From Kappaphycus alvarezii (Eukaryota > Rhodophyta > Florideophyceae > Gigartinales > Solieriaceae), in NCBI GenBank assembly GCA_002205965.3, contig NADL03000515.1, forward strand, positions 186,001 to 250,000: a stretch of 64,000 nucleotides of DNA, given 5' to 3'. The notes under the pieces are model-generated. The model was not told where the DNA came from and did not search any database. It saw nothing but the letters and a program-made list of their open reading frames with translations. The position numbers were made by a program, and so were the translations under genes. The stretch's first letter is position 1. Each line of letters starts with the position of its first letter. Of this stretch, positions 1 to 11,799 are shown one piece after another.

Positions 1-2039
1 TCTTGTTCTAATGCTTTTAAGTTGCATCTACGCAAGAAAATATGAAGATCCGAGTACGCTACTATCCCTAAATCGCGGCTTTTGAGTGCCCGTGAGAGTC
101 CCTCTTGTGCGATGATTCCCTAAAGGAGGAGGAAAACAACTAAGATCCCATGAAAGGCAAGTTAATCTGGAATTTTACGAAGTAAGAGAAGCCAAAGGAA
201 GAATTGAATTATAATATTGATGCTAAACTGGGTAAAAGGCACCTATAGAGCTTGCTATGGCAAATGGATGGCCTTGACAAGAACTTTTGGTATAATATGG
301 CATTTTTCGGTCTCCTTTGCAGTCGGTAGCATTTTATCTGTAGCTAGCACCGTTCTTCATGTATCGGGAACCAGTGAACTACAAGTGACTCAAAACCAGC
401 AATTGCGGACTAATTTTTAGGATAAAAAGACCTTATTACGAGAAAGAGATGACTCTAGCACCGCAAGTAGCCTTTGAAAGGATTCAAATACGGTCCGAGA
501 CGCCCACTTGCAAGAAGAAACAACTTTAGAACAAGGTGAACAAGCTTTTTTGGTATTTTGTTTAGCTGACTTTCTTGTAAAGTAGTCTGGAAGGCGTAAA
601 CAGCGGAGGCTACTTATGCGGATTTTATTCAGTATCTTTTACGTTCATAAGGGGAACCGCTCGACGCGGTGCACTCAAAATCCCCACAGAAACCTACTAT
701 TTTCCTTTTTGCAACCGGTACGGCAACTTCGAAGCAACATGCTGGTCTAAAGGGTATACAAGAGTAAATACTCACGTTGGAGTCTCCAGAAAAGTTCGAA
801 ATAGAAGCAGGGGCGAAAAATGAGGTAACGGGTGGATAAGTAACAAGATTCTGTTGTTGTAGAGTCTCGAGAGGGCGAAGTTGATAGCCCGCATAAGAGT
901 CACGCCGATATTAAAGCTCCTCTGAAACAGAGAATGGATACTAATATGTACATCGGATTTTTAATAAATCGGGACGCGATTATCCGTCCATCTGTGGTCG
1001 CATCCGCGCCCAAAAAAAAATCAAAACATGGTAATGAAGACGATAAAGGCATCTGTTGTATTTTAATAGCAATAAGGTAAGTATAATTTGTTCGCAAAAC
1101 TCGCCTCCCCTCCGTCTGGGATGATCTTTGGACAGTTGCCTCGGGTAGATACTGATAAGTACTATAATTAACTGAAGCTTTTGATCACGAAATTCATTCC
1201 TGTGGCATAGAAACTATCAAGAACCTATTTGGATGGAGCAAAACGTTGAAGGTGGTTGGTTTGAAGTTATACTGAACGGAAAAATAAGCTCTTCTGGATA
1301 CTATGGCCACAGACCGCCGGGTAACAGTCGCTGATTTGACAAATATCTCATTTGTCGGCTTCCTGTAGAGTTTTTCGGCCTTCAACGTCCTCTTGGTCGT
1401 TCCTACGGTATTCTTATTGGTGCGCAATGTCCCTTTTGATAACATATTCAGAGCTCTTCTGCAAGCCAGTCTCGATTGCCGTCGCAAACAGGTCACCCCA
1501 GTAGTCGTAAAAAATAGGTTATTCTACAGCTTAGTGGTGATTCTCCCGTTACCAAAGGAATCAATACCGATATTGGGAACTTATTATCTCTTTGGGAATC
1601 AAAGAGTGGGCAGCTCGCTAATTCCTCGTTGCTTGAGTCGTGTGATAGCTATTTTATGTCCGACACCGAGCAGGAGTTGGTGTTAGCCTTTCTGAATAAG
1701 GAAGAATACGAGCTAGATACCTGAAGGATAGTGGTGACTTTTCTGAAGGTGACTAGAAAGCGGATCGCGCCTCCCTTTTTTTCCTCCAAGGTGAAGAACC
1801 TTAGAAAAAGGACCAAATATCTCTGCAGAGGTCATTGAAAGACATTATTATTGTAGTATGTGACATATATGATCTCAAGAGGACCAAATTACCCGTTAAA
1901 TATGACCAATTAGACCCCTATAGACAAAAGGGCCCATTTTATGGCTTCGAGACACAATAATGTCGTCAAGAATGAATTATGCGATCTGATGCAATCAATT
2001 GTCACTAGTTCACGAACTTTGCCTAATCAATCCCCGCCT
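1..2039. other. No recognisable gene
   Basis: I read both strands and found only short open frames with no family resemblance. The sequence is AT-leaning and full of stops in all frames. It lies immediately 5' of the Gypsy RT relic on the plus strand, so part of it may be decayed gag/protease of that element, but I see no zinc knuckle or protease motif to support that. Confidence 0.5.
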
Positions 2040-3010
2040 TGATCACGACCAAAGAGGATAGGATGTCTCTATTTTTGTCGACTATCGCCAGCTAAACATG
2101 TTCATGAAACCTGAGCGGTTACCGTTGCCGAAGATAGAAAAGTTCTTCGACTTTCTTTCATTATCTAGATTCTTTATTGTGCTAGAGCTTTACACTGGGT
2201 TATGGGCAGGTGCTTATTTTGGAGATATCTAAAATGATGCCTAGTTTTGTGCATCGACATGGTACCTATAATTTTGAGATAATGCCTTTTGGTATGATTA
2301 GCACCCCTTCTACTCTCCCGCGTATGATAGAAAAGGCTCTACTATTATTTCTTTTCGCCGTTTTCTTCCTGGATGATATTTTGATAGTCTTCAAGAATAT
2401 AGAAGACGAGTTGCCAAGAGATTTTAGAGGAGATTCAGGCGCCAATACTAAAAGCAAAGTGACTAAGGCACCCGGTCCGAGGTGAAAGTGTTTGAACTTT
2501 GTGTCACTGAATTATGGCTAAAAGTCGATACAGAAAATATCAAGGACATTTTGGAAGCTCATGCGTCAAATAATGTGGCGGAACTGAGCAACTTCTCAGA
2601 ATTTGCGATGTACTGTAGGCATTTAACAGGGAATTTTGCGGAGATCTCTGTGGTATTGAATGCAACCAACTGCGTGAAAAGACCTTTCGAATAGGCAGAA
2701 GAGATATAGGGTGCCTTAGACCACTTGAAGAAAACTACTTTACCGCTCCGGTGCTATCGTTCCCGCATTTTGATTCTTCCTCCATTTTGGATACGGAAGC
2801 TTCCTTTGTATCCCTGTCGGTGCTTCTCTTGCCGAAGAGGGTAAGTTTCTTTTTTTCAATTCGCATCTCGGACGATGAAAAAAAAGCGTACATACTCTAC
2901 CTTTGAAATCGAAAAAAAACTGTTGTGTCTGCGATGAAGAATCTTCGGTTCGATTTGCTTTTGGATTACCTCTCCATTGTCTTAACAGACCAGAAAGATC
3001 TTCATAACTA
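2040..3010 (+). mobile_element. Decayed Ty3/Gypsy reverse transcriptase and RNase H
   Basis: Translated pieces in shifting frames follow the Gypsy pol order. Near 2073 there is an FVDYRQLN-like segment, the start of the RT fingers. At 2281-2400 there is PFGMISTPST followed by FLDDILIVFKN, which is the RT active-site box (the family usually has YLDDILIF). At 2520-2695 there is a connection segment with VDTENIKDILE, NVAELSNF and a final KRPFE. An RNase H start with the pattern APVLSFPHFD then LDTEAS lies at about 2750-2820, and a DLLLDYLSIVLTDQKDL segment at about 2950-3005. Stops and frameshifts throughout show it is dead. No long terminal repeats or integrase could be tied to it. Identification rests on motif order, not on an alignment. 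Confidence 0.8.
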
Positions 3011-3890
3011 ATTCAAGAAGAAGTAAATTAAAGGAAGGCTAGCGAGATGGTAGGTGGATAGGCTGATTGCTGAACACGATTTCAAGATCAAGTAAGGGAC
3101 GGTATTAGCGAGTACAGCTGCCAAAGGCGTTTCTTGAATCTCGACAAGAGACAATATGACCAAAGAGTTTGGGACGACTGTTTCCTGGGCCAGTCCGAAG
3201 CATAAGAGGCAGAAACCGCGCCTGTTGGGGGTTGCTAGCTTTTGGTTGGAGAATGAGTCATAGAAGTTGATCTAAAGAAGGAAAAGGCGATTTGAAGGTC
3301 GACGAACATTTCCATGCTGTACAAAAACACCCTCTTCCGAAGGGAGAAAGATAAGATGCGTATAGTGGAGGCTCTCGGACTATACGTGGGCACATTGGAC
3401 ATGTTCCTCTGGGACGTTAATTTCACGAGCAAATTTGTGAGTGACTGCTTAGGATTGAATGGCTTACTGCTGCAGTTTGAGATTTAGATTACTACTTTTG
3501 CATTCCGTTCTTCTGACAACAACGTCGCAGCACACCATTCATTCCGTTCTCAGCACACTATGGTTATGTGACAAAGTCTTTTTGATTTATCTCGAGATTA
3601 TCATTGCATTTATCATGTGACGACGTTTCTGAGTACCCTTCGTGATCACTTTATTGGTGTGTAACATCTTGTATGAAATGGATTTACAGAATCACGCATT
3701 TGCGTTGTGTTTGAATACTTTCACATTGGAAGTATAGCTCTTGTTAATTTCATATGCTTCTTCCTCGTGTTGTAATATCATGCTGTCATAGCTTTCATGT
3801 GTTATGGTTTACAGTACTACCTGGTCCTCTGATATGACTATAGACTAGTATATATTCTAGAGTATGTTTATGTACCTATGTATTAGGACT
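3011..3890. other. No recognisable gene
   Basis: The stretch follows the Gypsy RNase H relic, where integrase would be expected, but no H2C2 zinc finger or DDE motif is readable. The longest minus-strand frame (3235-3432) has no recognisable features. Confidence 0.4.
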
Positions 3891-3892
3891 CG

Positions 3893-4050
3893 CAGACATC
3901 GAACCGAACCAGAACCGAACCAAAGTGTGAACGGAACCCTGCATCCTGAACTTTGAACCCAATTACCAAACCTCGAACCCCACATCTCGTACCTCACTGA
4001 ACCCTTGAACCCTAGTACAACTCCGAACCTCCTTGTACCGCCACTTGTAC
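3893..4050. repeat. Degenerate GAACC-rich simple repeat
   Basis: The words GAACC, GAACCC and CGAACC recur about a dozen times in roughly 150 bases at irregular 6-15 base spacing, interrupted by other sequence. This looks like an old, diverged short tandem repeat. A minus-strand open frame across it (3857-4057) follows from the stop-free repeat and I do not consider it a gene. Confidence 0.5.
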
Positions 4051-4989
4051 CCAGCACCTTTTGTTGTGACAGTGCATTATGGCCTAATCTTTAATATGAC
4101 GTGACTGTCCAAGTCCGGTCGTGCGACGGAAGTTTTCGAACAACTTCCACGCTTGCTGCTGATCCCCTAGTTCATGTATGACGATGGAAATGGATGCGCC
4201 TATAAATATTTTGATATTTTCCGTAAACGGCACAGGAGAACAGGACAGATGACTACGAATCGATGGGAACGAGGATTATCGCGGGGTTTGCGGGAACGCG
4301 AGGAGGGGAGCACAAGTTTCCTGGTCGAATGATGTTGAAACTATGGATAAAAGTCAAGAACCCTTCCTGTTATATCGTTATGACCATGCTCGATTCGATT
4401 GACTTCATCTTGATGTCCGAATTTCGTGGTCGTATTCCTCAAAGGCTCTAGGATACACAGGAGGATGACTTTGTCTTCACCAGAGTCCTCGTCAAGGGTT
4501 CGGTAAACTCCGTCGTCGTTGCACCACCATCCTTCCAGAATTGACCAAGCATCCGCGGGGACAACGATCGTTGTGTGAGTCAGTCAGGCAAGGTAGGTCT
4601 GGTCGTTGGTGATCTCGGAGTCCCCGATTGATAGAGGAAGGCAAGTCCATGCCGAATGAAGAGGATGGCGCATTCCTCTGCAATGAGTGAGATAGGATTG
4701 CAAGACCTTCCGGCCTAAAATTTGTAATGGAAGGAAGAGTCACCGGGGTGCGGGATCTTCGCAATATTGCGGCCCCCAAGCAACATAAGATCGCAGGGCG
4801 TGATAAGTCGGAAACACTCCACCGCAGGTTCCGGGTGGCCCTTGGCGCCAACTCGTCAAGAAGTTCCCTGCCGCTGGTGCTTTTGGTTACTACTTTTCGC
4901 ATCCTGGGAATGGTGCGACAGTGTCACCAAGATCCGGAGGAAAAGAGCCAGTTGTCACCACAGGTTCGTCCTCAAGCCCTTCTCGAGGG

Positions 4990-5030
4990 AGGAAACGTGG
5001 GGTGCTTCATTCTTTGAAAGATATGGTCGG
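4990..5030 (-). repeat. Dispersed GACCATAT/TTTCAA motif copy
   Basis: On the plus strand the copy reads GTGGGGTGCTTCATTC then TTTGAAAGATATGGTC. It is one of about nine copies in the window; further copies are at 6418-6460, 9231-9275, 28520-28562, 43892-43936, 58311-58352, 62176-62215, 62476-62520 and, weaker, 30455-30490. The copy at 9231-9275 is the closest match to it. Confidence 0.6.
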
Positions 5031-5367
5031 ATGTGGCCCGGAATATCCTAGAGGGTGATTGTGCATGCTTCCAGTGACTGTTCGTTCACTCCCACGTGTA
5101 TATTGGTAGTCTCAATACGCCACGGCACTTCACAGAGGTAGCCCGCTCGCAGCCCGAGAGGGAGCACAGAGGCCGATTAGAAGGGAAAGGGAAGGAACGC
5201 GGAGTGCGGCGCCAGAAGCGGGGGCCGACAGCAGGATTACAGGGAATTGCTAGGAACGAAAGAAAGCGGAGGGGGAGGATTTCTCAACGGCAGAGCAGAT
5301 GGAAGCGGGAATTTGTCCTGTGCGCTTGCGCACTCGCGGGAGCAGCGCAGTCTGGGTTGCAGGGCAT

Positions 5368-5400
5368 GTGGCTGAGACGCGTGTCCCGCGTCTCAGCCAC
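5368..5400. repeat. Perfect 14-bp hairpin
   Basis: The arms 5368-5381 and 5387-5400 are exact reverse complements (GTGGCTGAGACGCG and its complement) around a 5-base loop, TGTCC. The arms are GC-rich, so the stem would be very stable as RNA or extruded DNA. It lies inside an open frame without recognisable homology. Nothing nearby says whether it acts in transcription, is a transposon end, or is a fold-back scar. Confidence 0.8.
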
Positions 5401-6417
5401 GAACTTGGCGAGGTGCATGTGGATCAGCACACCCCGCCGGGTGCGACCAGGAGTCGGGTACCATTCGAAGGGTAGGACGCAGATTGGCGTACAAAGTACT
5501 GCACTTCATAGTACGTACGGTGGTATATCGGGAAGTGTGGGGTGGTTCAGTTTAGAAGTTACAAGCTCCAGTGGTTCTCAGCCTTCCCAGCTCCCACAGT
5601 AAGCACACCCCTCATTTCCTCTTCTTGGAAGATATAATGGCTGTTAGCCGGCGTCATGGTGTCATGGTGATTAGGGAAGGCTAAATGATGGCATGCCACA
5701 AGAGACGCTTGCAGTGTCCCTTAAAAGACAGGAGTAAGACCGATCACAAGGCACGCAGCGTTTGCCGTCACGAACGAGCCCTTCCGAACGTTTCCATCGC
5801 TCGCAGCACTGTGCACGCCAGGGAAAAAATGGGGAAGGTGGAGTAAGGTTACGCTTGTCCGTAGCGATGGAAAGGAAAACAAGCACTTTAGTTGCCCTGC
5901 ACTGCACAGGTCAACGGGAATTTCACCCTATGTTCCACTCGCAGTAAACTAACCCTTAGCAGGAAATTAAGTATACCAACCCATTCAAGTAAACACCAAC
6001 ACCGAAACTTTTCCTCTCCAGTTGCCGCGCGATAGAACGGATTTCGAAGGTGTAAGGCATTCTTTTACAACGACATTCCGCATTCGCAGTAACTTCCAAT
6101 GCGGCCTGTTTGCTTGCCGGCCTTCCCTCTATTTGCTGGTAGCATGAAACACTATCAGCGTCTGTCGCAACCTTTCACGTACTTACTGCCACCATACAAG
6201 TTGACTGGGTATCAGTCAGCTTTTCTGTTACAGTCAACGAACCCTCCCCCCCTTTTTTTTCTTTGTACTTATTACGTAACAATCAAACGGATCCGACTGA
6301 ATAAAGCAACTTACGGTAGATATAAGACAGCGACGCACCAATTTCCAACTACTGTATACTCATACCTTAACAGGACGCATTGAATACAGAAAACACAAAT
6401 CATTCTTCACTCCTCGG

Positions 6418-6460
6418 TGACCACATCTTTCAAATAAAACACTCCAAACCTTTCCTCTCC
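6418..6460 (+). repeat. Dispersed GACCATAT/TTTCAA motif copy
   Basis: It reads GACCACATCTTTCAAATA then AAACACTCCAAACCTTTCC. The second half is shared with the copy at 28520-28562, including the AAACCTTTCC tail. Confidence 0.6.
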
Positions 6461-9230
6461 CCGTTTTACAGTTGCTATCCTGACATCGCTGTACCGCATA
6501 GCCTTTCATAGCTTTGATTTACTTTGGCTTAACAGTACACCAAACCCATGTTTCTTCCCTCTGGAAATACGCAGCCTTGGAACCAGGATATAAGCTGCCC
6601 CTTTCCGAGCCTTACATCTCCTCCGTTTTCTGCCGGTAGCTAAGAGTTTTCGAATTCAGAAATATGGGAGGAGAGGGACGAGGCCTTCTGACAATTCCGG
6701 GCAACGAAGTCTTCAAACAACGCTAGAGCGGAAATCAAGGACAGTTTTCTAACCCTCAAAGATTACGTCTGAAGTAGTAAGAAAATACTCGGTAGCATGT
6801 GGACTTTGGTGGTTCCTAATCGTCCTTTGAAGATTTTCGCTATTGGCAGTGACGTTGCCAGCTACTGCGCCAATACCACCCGGATAATCTGGCAACATTT
6901 TACGTGAGAAAAAGCCAAACCTGACATCGCTGCAGTACAAATTTTCAATGAATCAATCACTCAGAATTGTATCACTGATCAGCGCTGTGATGACTGTCTG
7001 TGCATTACAAGGAGCCCACTCTTCGACAGACATACATATTTCTTCTGTACGTAGAAGGGGATATGGCGACCTGTGGATGGAAAAGAGTTCGTCCAGAGCC
7101 ACATGCTTCAGAGAAATTATCTGTAGGTTTCAAATTGAGAAGAGTGGAAAAAGATTAACATCTATCTATTGTTTAAACAGCTAAGGAAACTAGTGTATGT
7201 GCACCTGCAGATACTGTTGCTCATTCAAGGGCCACGTGACTAGGAGTATCTATACACAGGTCTCGAGACTCTAGACTTTTCGCTGATAAGTGCTGCACCA
7301 TTGTGACCATCAGCACTTTGATATAAGATGTAGCCTGTTGGTTAGCGTCTCGTGATGTGGCTTTTGCAATTTTCGCGATTACAATGTTGTGTCCGGTGTT
7401 ATGGATGTTACTAGGATCTATTATCCACACCAAGACGGCTAACACAGAGAGGAGATCTTTCCCTATACTAAGTTCCTTGTATCCACCCTCATCGTCCTTT
7501 ATCCACTGTCACTATACATACCTGCGCTTTCCTCCTGGAGCCCACACATGGCACTGAACAGCAGCCCCGCGACAATCGGATGAACCCTAAGTTTAATACC
7601 TTTCAAGGACTCGAAATAAGTGTTTTAACCATCGGGAACACTGTCCGAATAGAACAATGTAAACGGCAACCATTATCGTCTGATTAAGCTTAATGGCGTC
7701 CTCAGAATTCTGAACAAAAGATTAGGTGGTAAACTGCTAATTACGGCCACCCTTTACTCGGTAAAATTGTAGGTGAAGGACTAAACGACCTAAAAGAGCG
7801 GTCCTTCCAGAACGTCAACCCTAACAGGACTGTCTTTGAGGCATGTTCAAGGTTACCGGTTAGTTCCTGTCGGAGTTGCCGAAGCAAAGGCAGTCTGGAT
7901 TAAAAGCCTGTGGTATCGGTTCATCACGAAAACCAGCCTCTTCTCAGGTTCCAAAGGGCAGTTTCAACAGCAGTTTTGACTTGACCACTGGCAATCAAGA
8001 AGTGTAAGCAGCAATGTACTCTAGATAAGAAATAGGATTACACCGCAAAAGATCCGTAACGCCCGTTTAAAAGATTATTTTGCAGCGCCTTACACTCAGT
8101 TGCGATCAAATGAACAATAAATTGGCTGGCAGGCTCGGTGCAAACAGGCTAGGTACGGGGACAGTCTGGTGTTAGCGTGATATTGTTTCTGAGAACTACT
8201 GCCCTGGAGTTTTCGCGTAAATTTGTTGTAGTCTATGCAAAAAATTGTTAGTATCTTTTTGCGGGGGACCGCTCTGACACATCATCACAGAAAGGACAAT
8301 TAAATTGAGATCGGCCGCGTATGCAGGGGGCGGATAGCAGCTTGTAGCTCCTGCATCCCCTGGAGGCCCAACGCGAATATGGTAACAAGTCGCGAAGGTC
8401 CTGCTGGGAGGAGAAACCACGACGGGACGCAGCATTGGAAGCGAGGCGTCGGAGGAAGCTCTGGCCCTCGTCGCCCGAGGCACCATAGATATCGATTCGG
8501 GCAGGAGAGAGGATGATATCGTCTTTTATACAGTAATTGCGCGATAGCGATGTTTCTTGCCATCAATGAGTAAACTGGAGAGTGTTATAGTGAACAAGGT
8601 GGTTCGCTCCGTACAGCAATGAAATCCCCCCTCATCGTTCCCTGAGTTTTATGTTGCCAGTCCCCACTGCAGCACAATTGACAAACCGCCAAACAGCCGA
8701 CGAAGTATTCAGGCAAAAGGAAACAATCTTTCTACTCAATCAGTAATCCACGCGTCAATTTCACCCTCTTTACATCGCAGCGAATGGAGGATTGGATACA
8801 CCACGCAGCAAATGAAAAATCTTGGATCACTATCGTGCCACGACTGATCTTGGTGCCAAGCCAGTTAACTTTTAAACAGTGCAATCGGAAACGGAAAATC
8901 GTTACGAGTTCTCAGTGCAAAACCGTACGTTTGAATACTGTAGAGCTTTGATACATTGAATTTGCATACAGTAGCATTACCTGCATAAATTTGTTATATG
9001 ACCTCAAAGTTGGAGGTTTGTACTACTGTACTAGAAAGTTTGTTACATGACTTCCAATTTAGGGGTCATGTAATAAACTTTATACTGGGGGCTCCTAATT
9101 ATTGATATTTTCTATTTTCAACTGCCCAGAAGAGGTACCCGGATGAGGCTCTGAACATGTATGATCAGAGCGACTATTGAGCCGCGAGGACTAGGGCGGT
9201 TGGTGAGCGGGATTCCCACCTGGAACCAAG

Positions 9231-9275
9231 GGGGGGAAGTGGGGTGCTTTAATATTTGAAAGATATGGTCGATTG
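9231..9275 (-). repeat. Dispersed GACCATAT/TTTCAA motif copy
   Basis: Plus strand: GAAGTGGGGTGCTTTAAT then ATTTGAAAGATATGGTCG. This copy is nearest to the consensus. On the minus strand it translates as IDHIFQILKHP, similar to translations of other copies. Confidence 0.65.
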
Positions 9276-9495
9276 TGGAACCAGGTGATTCAACCATCGT
9301 AAACGTTACCACACTTCACCATGTGAAGTCTTCATTGAGGACCGCACCAAACAAAGACTCTTCAAGCAGTAGACTCAACTATTTTTGCGGATAAATGCAG
9401 GTATGTACACATGTATTTATAGATTTCATGAAGATTGCCATCATTCTATTTACAAAACTCAGCACTTCATGACGGACTGCTTAACCTCCAATTGA

Positions 9496-9503
9496 TATAA
9501 ATA
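9496..9503 (+). promoter_or_regulatory. Candidate TATA box of the lectin gene
   Basis: TATAAATA occurs about 155 bases upstream of the start codon at 9660, in the sense orientation. Distance and sequence are compatible with a core promoter and a leader of roughly 120-130 bases, but no transcript evidence is available, so the assignment is tentative. Confidence 0.3.
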
Positions 9504-9659
9504 GGACCGAAACACCTCGCACCTTACAGCCGAGGGGGAACCGGGCATTGCCTTGAAAAGGTGCGCGGTCGGCATCGTATCGACTCCAATTTGGTAGGGA
9601 CGAGTCTCGGAGAACCAATCAGGTTTGGTTAGTCGCAACTTCCTGTACAAGCAAGCACC

Positions 9660-10619
9660 ATGACTAGGCTATTCATTTCCAGCGTTTTGTTCTGGGTAAC
9701 ATGCATTGCCCTGGTTTCAAACACCAGCTGCACATACTCAATTGTGAGACAGACCGAAGACTGCCCATGCACATGCCGAACCAGTTTGTCTCGCACGGAG
9801 GGGGAGTGTGACAGTTCTCGGGTCCCACGGCACTGCAGAGTGAACCCTTGCAGGCGGAGGTCAGGCAGTATTGGTTGGCACTGCTGCAGTAGTAGACCCA
9901 GGCCTGCTACGCCACCATTCGACCTAACGCCTGTTGGGGCTCAAGGAGGTCCAGCGACACCACCAACTAACCCGCCCGGAGGTTCGGCGACACCACCTCC
10001 AAGAACTGAATGCCCCTGCGTGTGTCGGCCTGGTTCCCAAGGATTTGCAAGTTTTGATTGTAGGAGTCCTCTCACTCCACTACGGTGCCAGGTGCAGACA
10101 TGCGTTCCACGAGGAAGTAGAATTGAGGGGTTCTCATGTTGCAACCCGCCTAGAAATATTGATACATCCTGTGAAGCACGGCCTCGTTCGCGGGCTGGCT
10201 TTGGCAGCCAGGGAAACACGTTTGACGACGGAGAAATCATCTTGAATAACGAGGAGGTTACGGGCGTGAGGCTTCGGACGTACCGTGGGGTGGTTGGATT
10301 AATCGAGTTTACAACCACGAGAGGCACCTACTCACACGGGAGCGGTCAGACAGAACAGCAATATTCGTTACTACCTTCCGTGTACATCTCAGGGGTGCTT
10401 TGGTGCCCAGGGCGAATGAGCGGTGAGGATGTCGTGGGCTACATCAGAATGGAGTTTTCGAATACGGTCAACATTGCTGCTGGTAGTCGTCCAGGAAGTC
10501 TCTCATCTTGCCTTGAAATACGTGCATCTAGGGCGGATCGAGTAGTGGCGGTGTATGGGAGACGAAGAGGATCAGTTATTCACAGCCTCGGATTTTACTT
10601 CAAGGACGAATGCTTGTAA
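9660..10619 (+). CDS. Secreted Cys-rich protein with jacalin-like lectin domain
   Basis: This is a single-exon frame of 319 residues. Residues 1-24 form a hydrophobic signal peptide. Two copies of an eight-cysteine module follow, at about 35-76 and 118-161, each with the pattern CPCxC, C, C, CxVxxC-like spacing and a closing CC. A Pro/Thr/Gly-rich linker (about 80-116) separates them. From about residue 170 to the end, the sequence follows the jacalin fold pattern: an early VTGVRLRTYRGVVGLIEF strand, a Gly/Ser turn, and the closing VVAVYGRRRG then IHSLGFYF, which matches the family's G-x-x-hydrophobic-x-x-LGF ending. Jacalin domains bind carbohydrates, so I infer an extracellular or cell-wall lectin. 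I do not recognise the cysteine module as a named family. The start is supported by the signal peptide directly after the ATG and by the upstream TATA-like site. No breaks were seen. Confidence 0.72.
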   Translation: MTRLFISSVLFWVTCIALVSNTSCTYSIVRQTEDCPCTCRTSLSRTEGECDSSRVPRHCRVNPCRRRSGSIGWHCCSSRPRPATPPFDLTPVGAQGGPATPPTNPPGGSATPPPRTECPCVCRPGSQGFASFDCRSPLTPLRCQVQTCVPRGSRIEGFSCCNPPRNIDTSCEARPRSRAGFGSQGNTFDDGEIILNNEEVTGVRLRTYRGVVGLIEFTTTRGTYSHGSGQTEQQYSLLPSVYISGVLWCPGRMSGEDVVGYIRMEFSNTVNIAAGSRPGSLSSCLEIRASRADRVVAVYGRRRGSVIHSLGFYFKDECL

Positions 10620-11460
10620 AGATAGCTTTAAATAGAAGAACCTGAATGAAATGGTAATGGCATGACTTTTGACGGACATGAGCAAATTATGAAAAGTGTT
10701 ATTTCGCAAGCCCTCTGTCGCTAACCTTCCGAAGTGTCATAGTAAATACACGCGCTATTCCCTCTAGGACTGTAAACGGGACCCAAGCTATGTTTCTGCT
10801 TTCCAGTACAAGATAAAGTCAGCCTCGAGAAACCTATTCAAAGATGGCATGTCAACGATTAGAAAAAGTGTTGAACATCACCTAGCAACAGTATGCATTC
10901 GGTTCCCTCATAGAGGATTTACCATCCTCAATTAGCTTGACAGGATTACTGCTTCCTGTGCATAATGTGCTACTGTTTACGGTATCCACTCCATTCCCGA
11001 ACAATTTCTGCAGAGAATGCCCATCCGCAGCTACCGTTGTTCCGTTCCATTATGCCCTATTAGCTTGAGCTCATACGTACAGGGCGTTGCTCCCGTATGG
11101 AGTGCGGTTTTGTCGAATTGCTGCGTCCGAGTTGAACTCACTACTCTAGCTAGCTAGATAGCTTGCCAAGAGGGACAAAACTGAGCCAAATTTACAGATT
11201 TCCAAAATCACAGCATGCATGCCCACTAGATTTTTTCCGACCTCTCCCAATTAGTTTTCAATCTATCAGCCTCCTTGTCGCCCCTGAATGGTCTCCTCTC
11301 GCAACCGATACCTCCCCTTACGTGCATGTCTTCGGTACATTAGGGAATGTGTGAGGTCCTTTCAGTCTTTGCAAATTTGAATTCAATAGATTCTATGATT
11401 TGAAAGGCACGAAATGCACAGTGCGGTTAGTTACTGCACTCAGCTGACAATACACGTGTG
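10620..11460. other. Intergenic, no gene seen
   Basis: This is the 3' flank of the lectin gene. Only short frames without motifs are present. It ends in a GTAC-palindrome cluster and a T-run at 11465-11512, which precede the next gene. Confidence 0.5.
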
Positions 11461-11464
11461 AACC

Positions 11465-11500
11465 CTTCGAGTGTACAGTAGTATGTACAGTACATATAAT
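11465..11500. promoter_or_regulatory. TGTACAGTAC-type motif cluster upstream of a gene
   Basis: Two GTACAGTA-type words lie within 35 bases and are followed by a long T-run. The same palindromic word family recurs upstream of SmD2, between NOP58 and ENY2, and upstream of the H3-tail-like gene. Its repeated position near 5' ends suggests a promoter element, but this is inference from position only. Confidence 0.35.
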
Positions 11501-11799
11501 TTTTTTTTTTTTACTCTTTTTACTTATCTTGGGTGTTGCGGTATTCAACTTGGGAGAACAGAGAAGGGTTCTGACAGCAACGATTACAACTTGTTTCCCG
11601 CCAAAAGCTGTTTATAGTTTCAGTAAAATCCTGTGCAAGTTGCCACAAGTGGCCAACCAACGTCATCCCAACCCACTTTGTACCACTCTCCGGCTCTCTG
11701 TCACTCTCTCTCCACATGCTGCAACTACATCATCCATACGCATTTCACCTTTGATCCACCAACCCTCCCAGTCCTCCAAATCCCGCACTCAAATCCCGC

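Larger units (their letters stand above)
4060..9480. other. Gene-poor region with dispersed repeat fragments
   Basis: No protein family is recognisable on either strand. Longer open frames here, such as 5096-5602 (+, Arg/Ser-rich) and 4492-4902 (-), have low-complexity composition and no conserved motif. The region holds three copies of a dispersed motif (4990-5030, 6418-6460, 9231-9275) and a perfect hairpin at 5368-5400, each listed separately. It probably consists of old transposable-element debris. Confidence 0.45.

Noticed and set aside
3893..4050. Telomere-like repeat
   Set aside because: The GAACC words are irregular and do not match a known telomere unit; position is internal.
4492..4902. 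136-codon minus-strand open frame
   Set aside because: Arg/Ser/Pro-rich without motif and overlapped by equally long frames on the other strand; no evidence for coding.
5096..5602. 168-codon plus-strand open frame
   Set aside because: Low-complexity basic composition, contains a perfect hairpin, no family resemblance.
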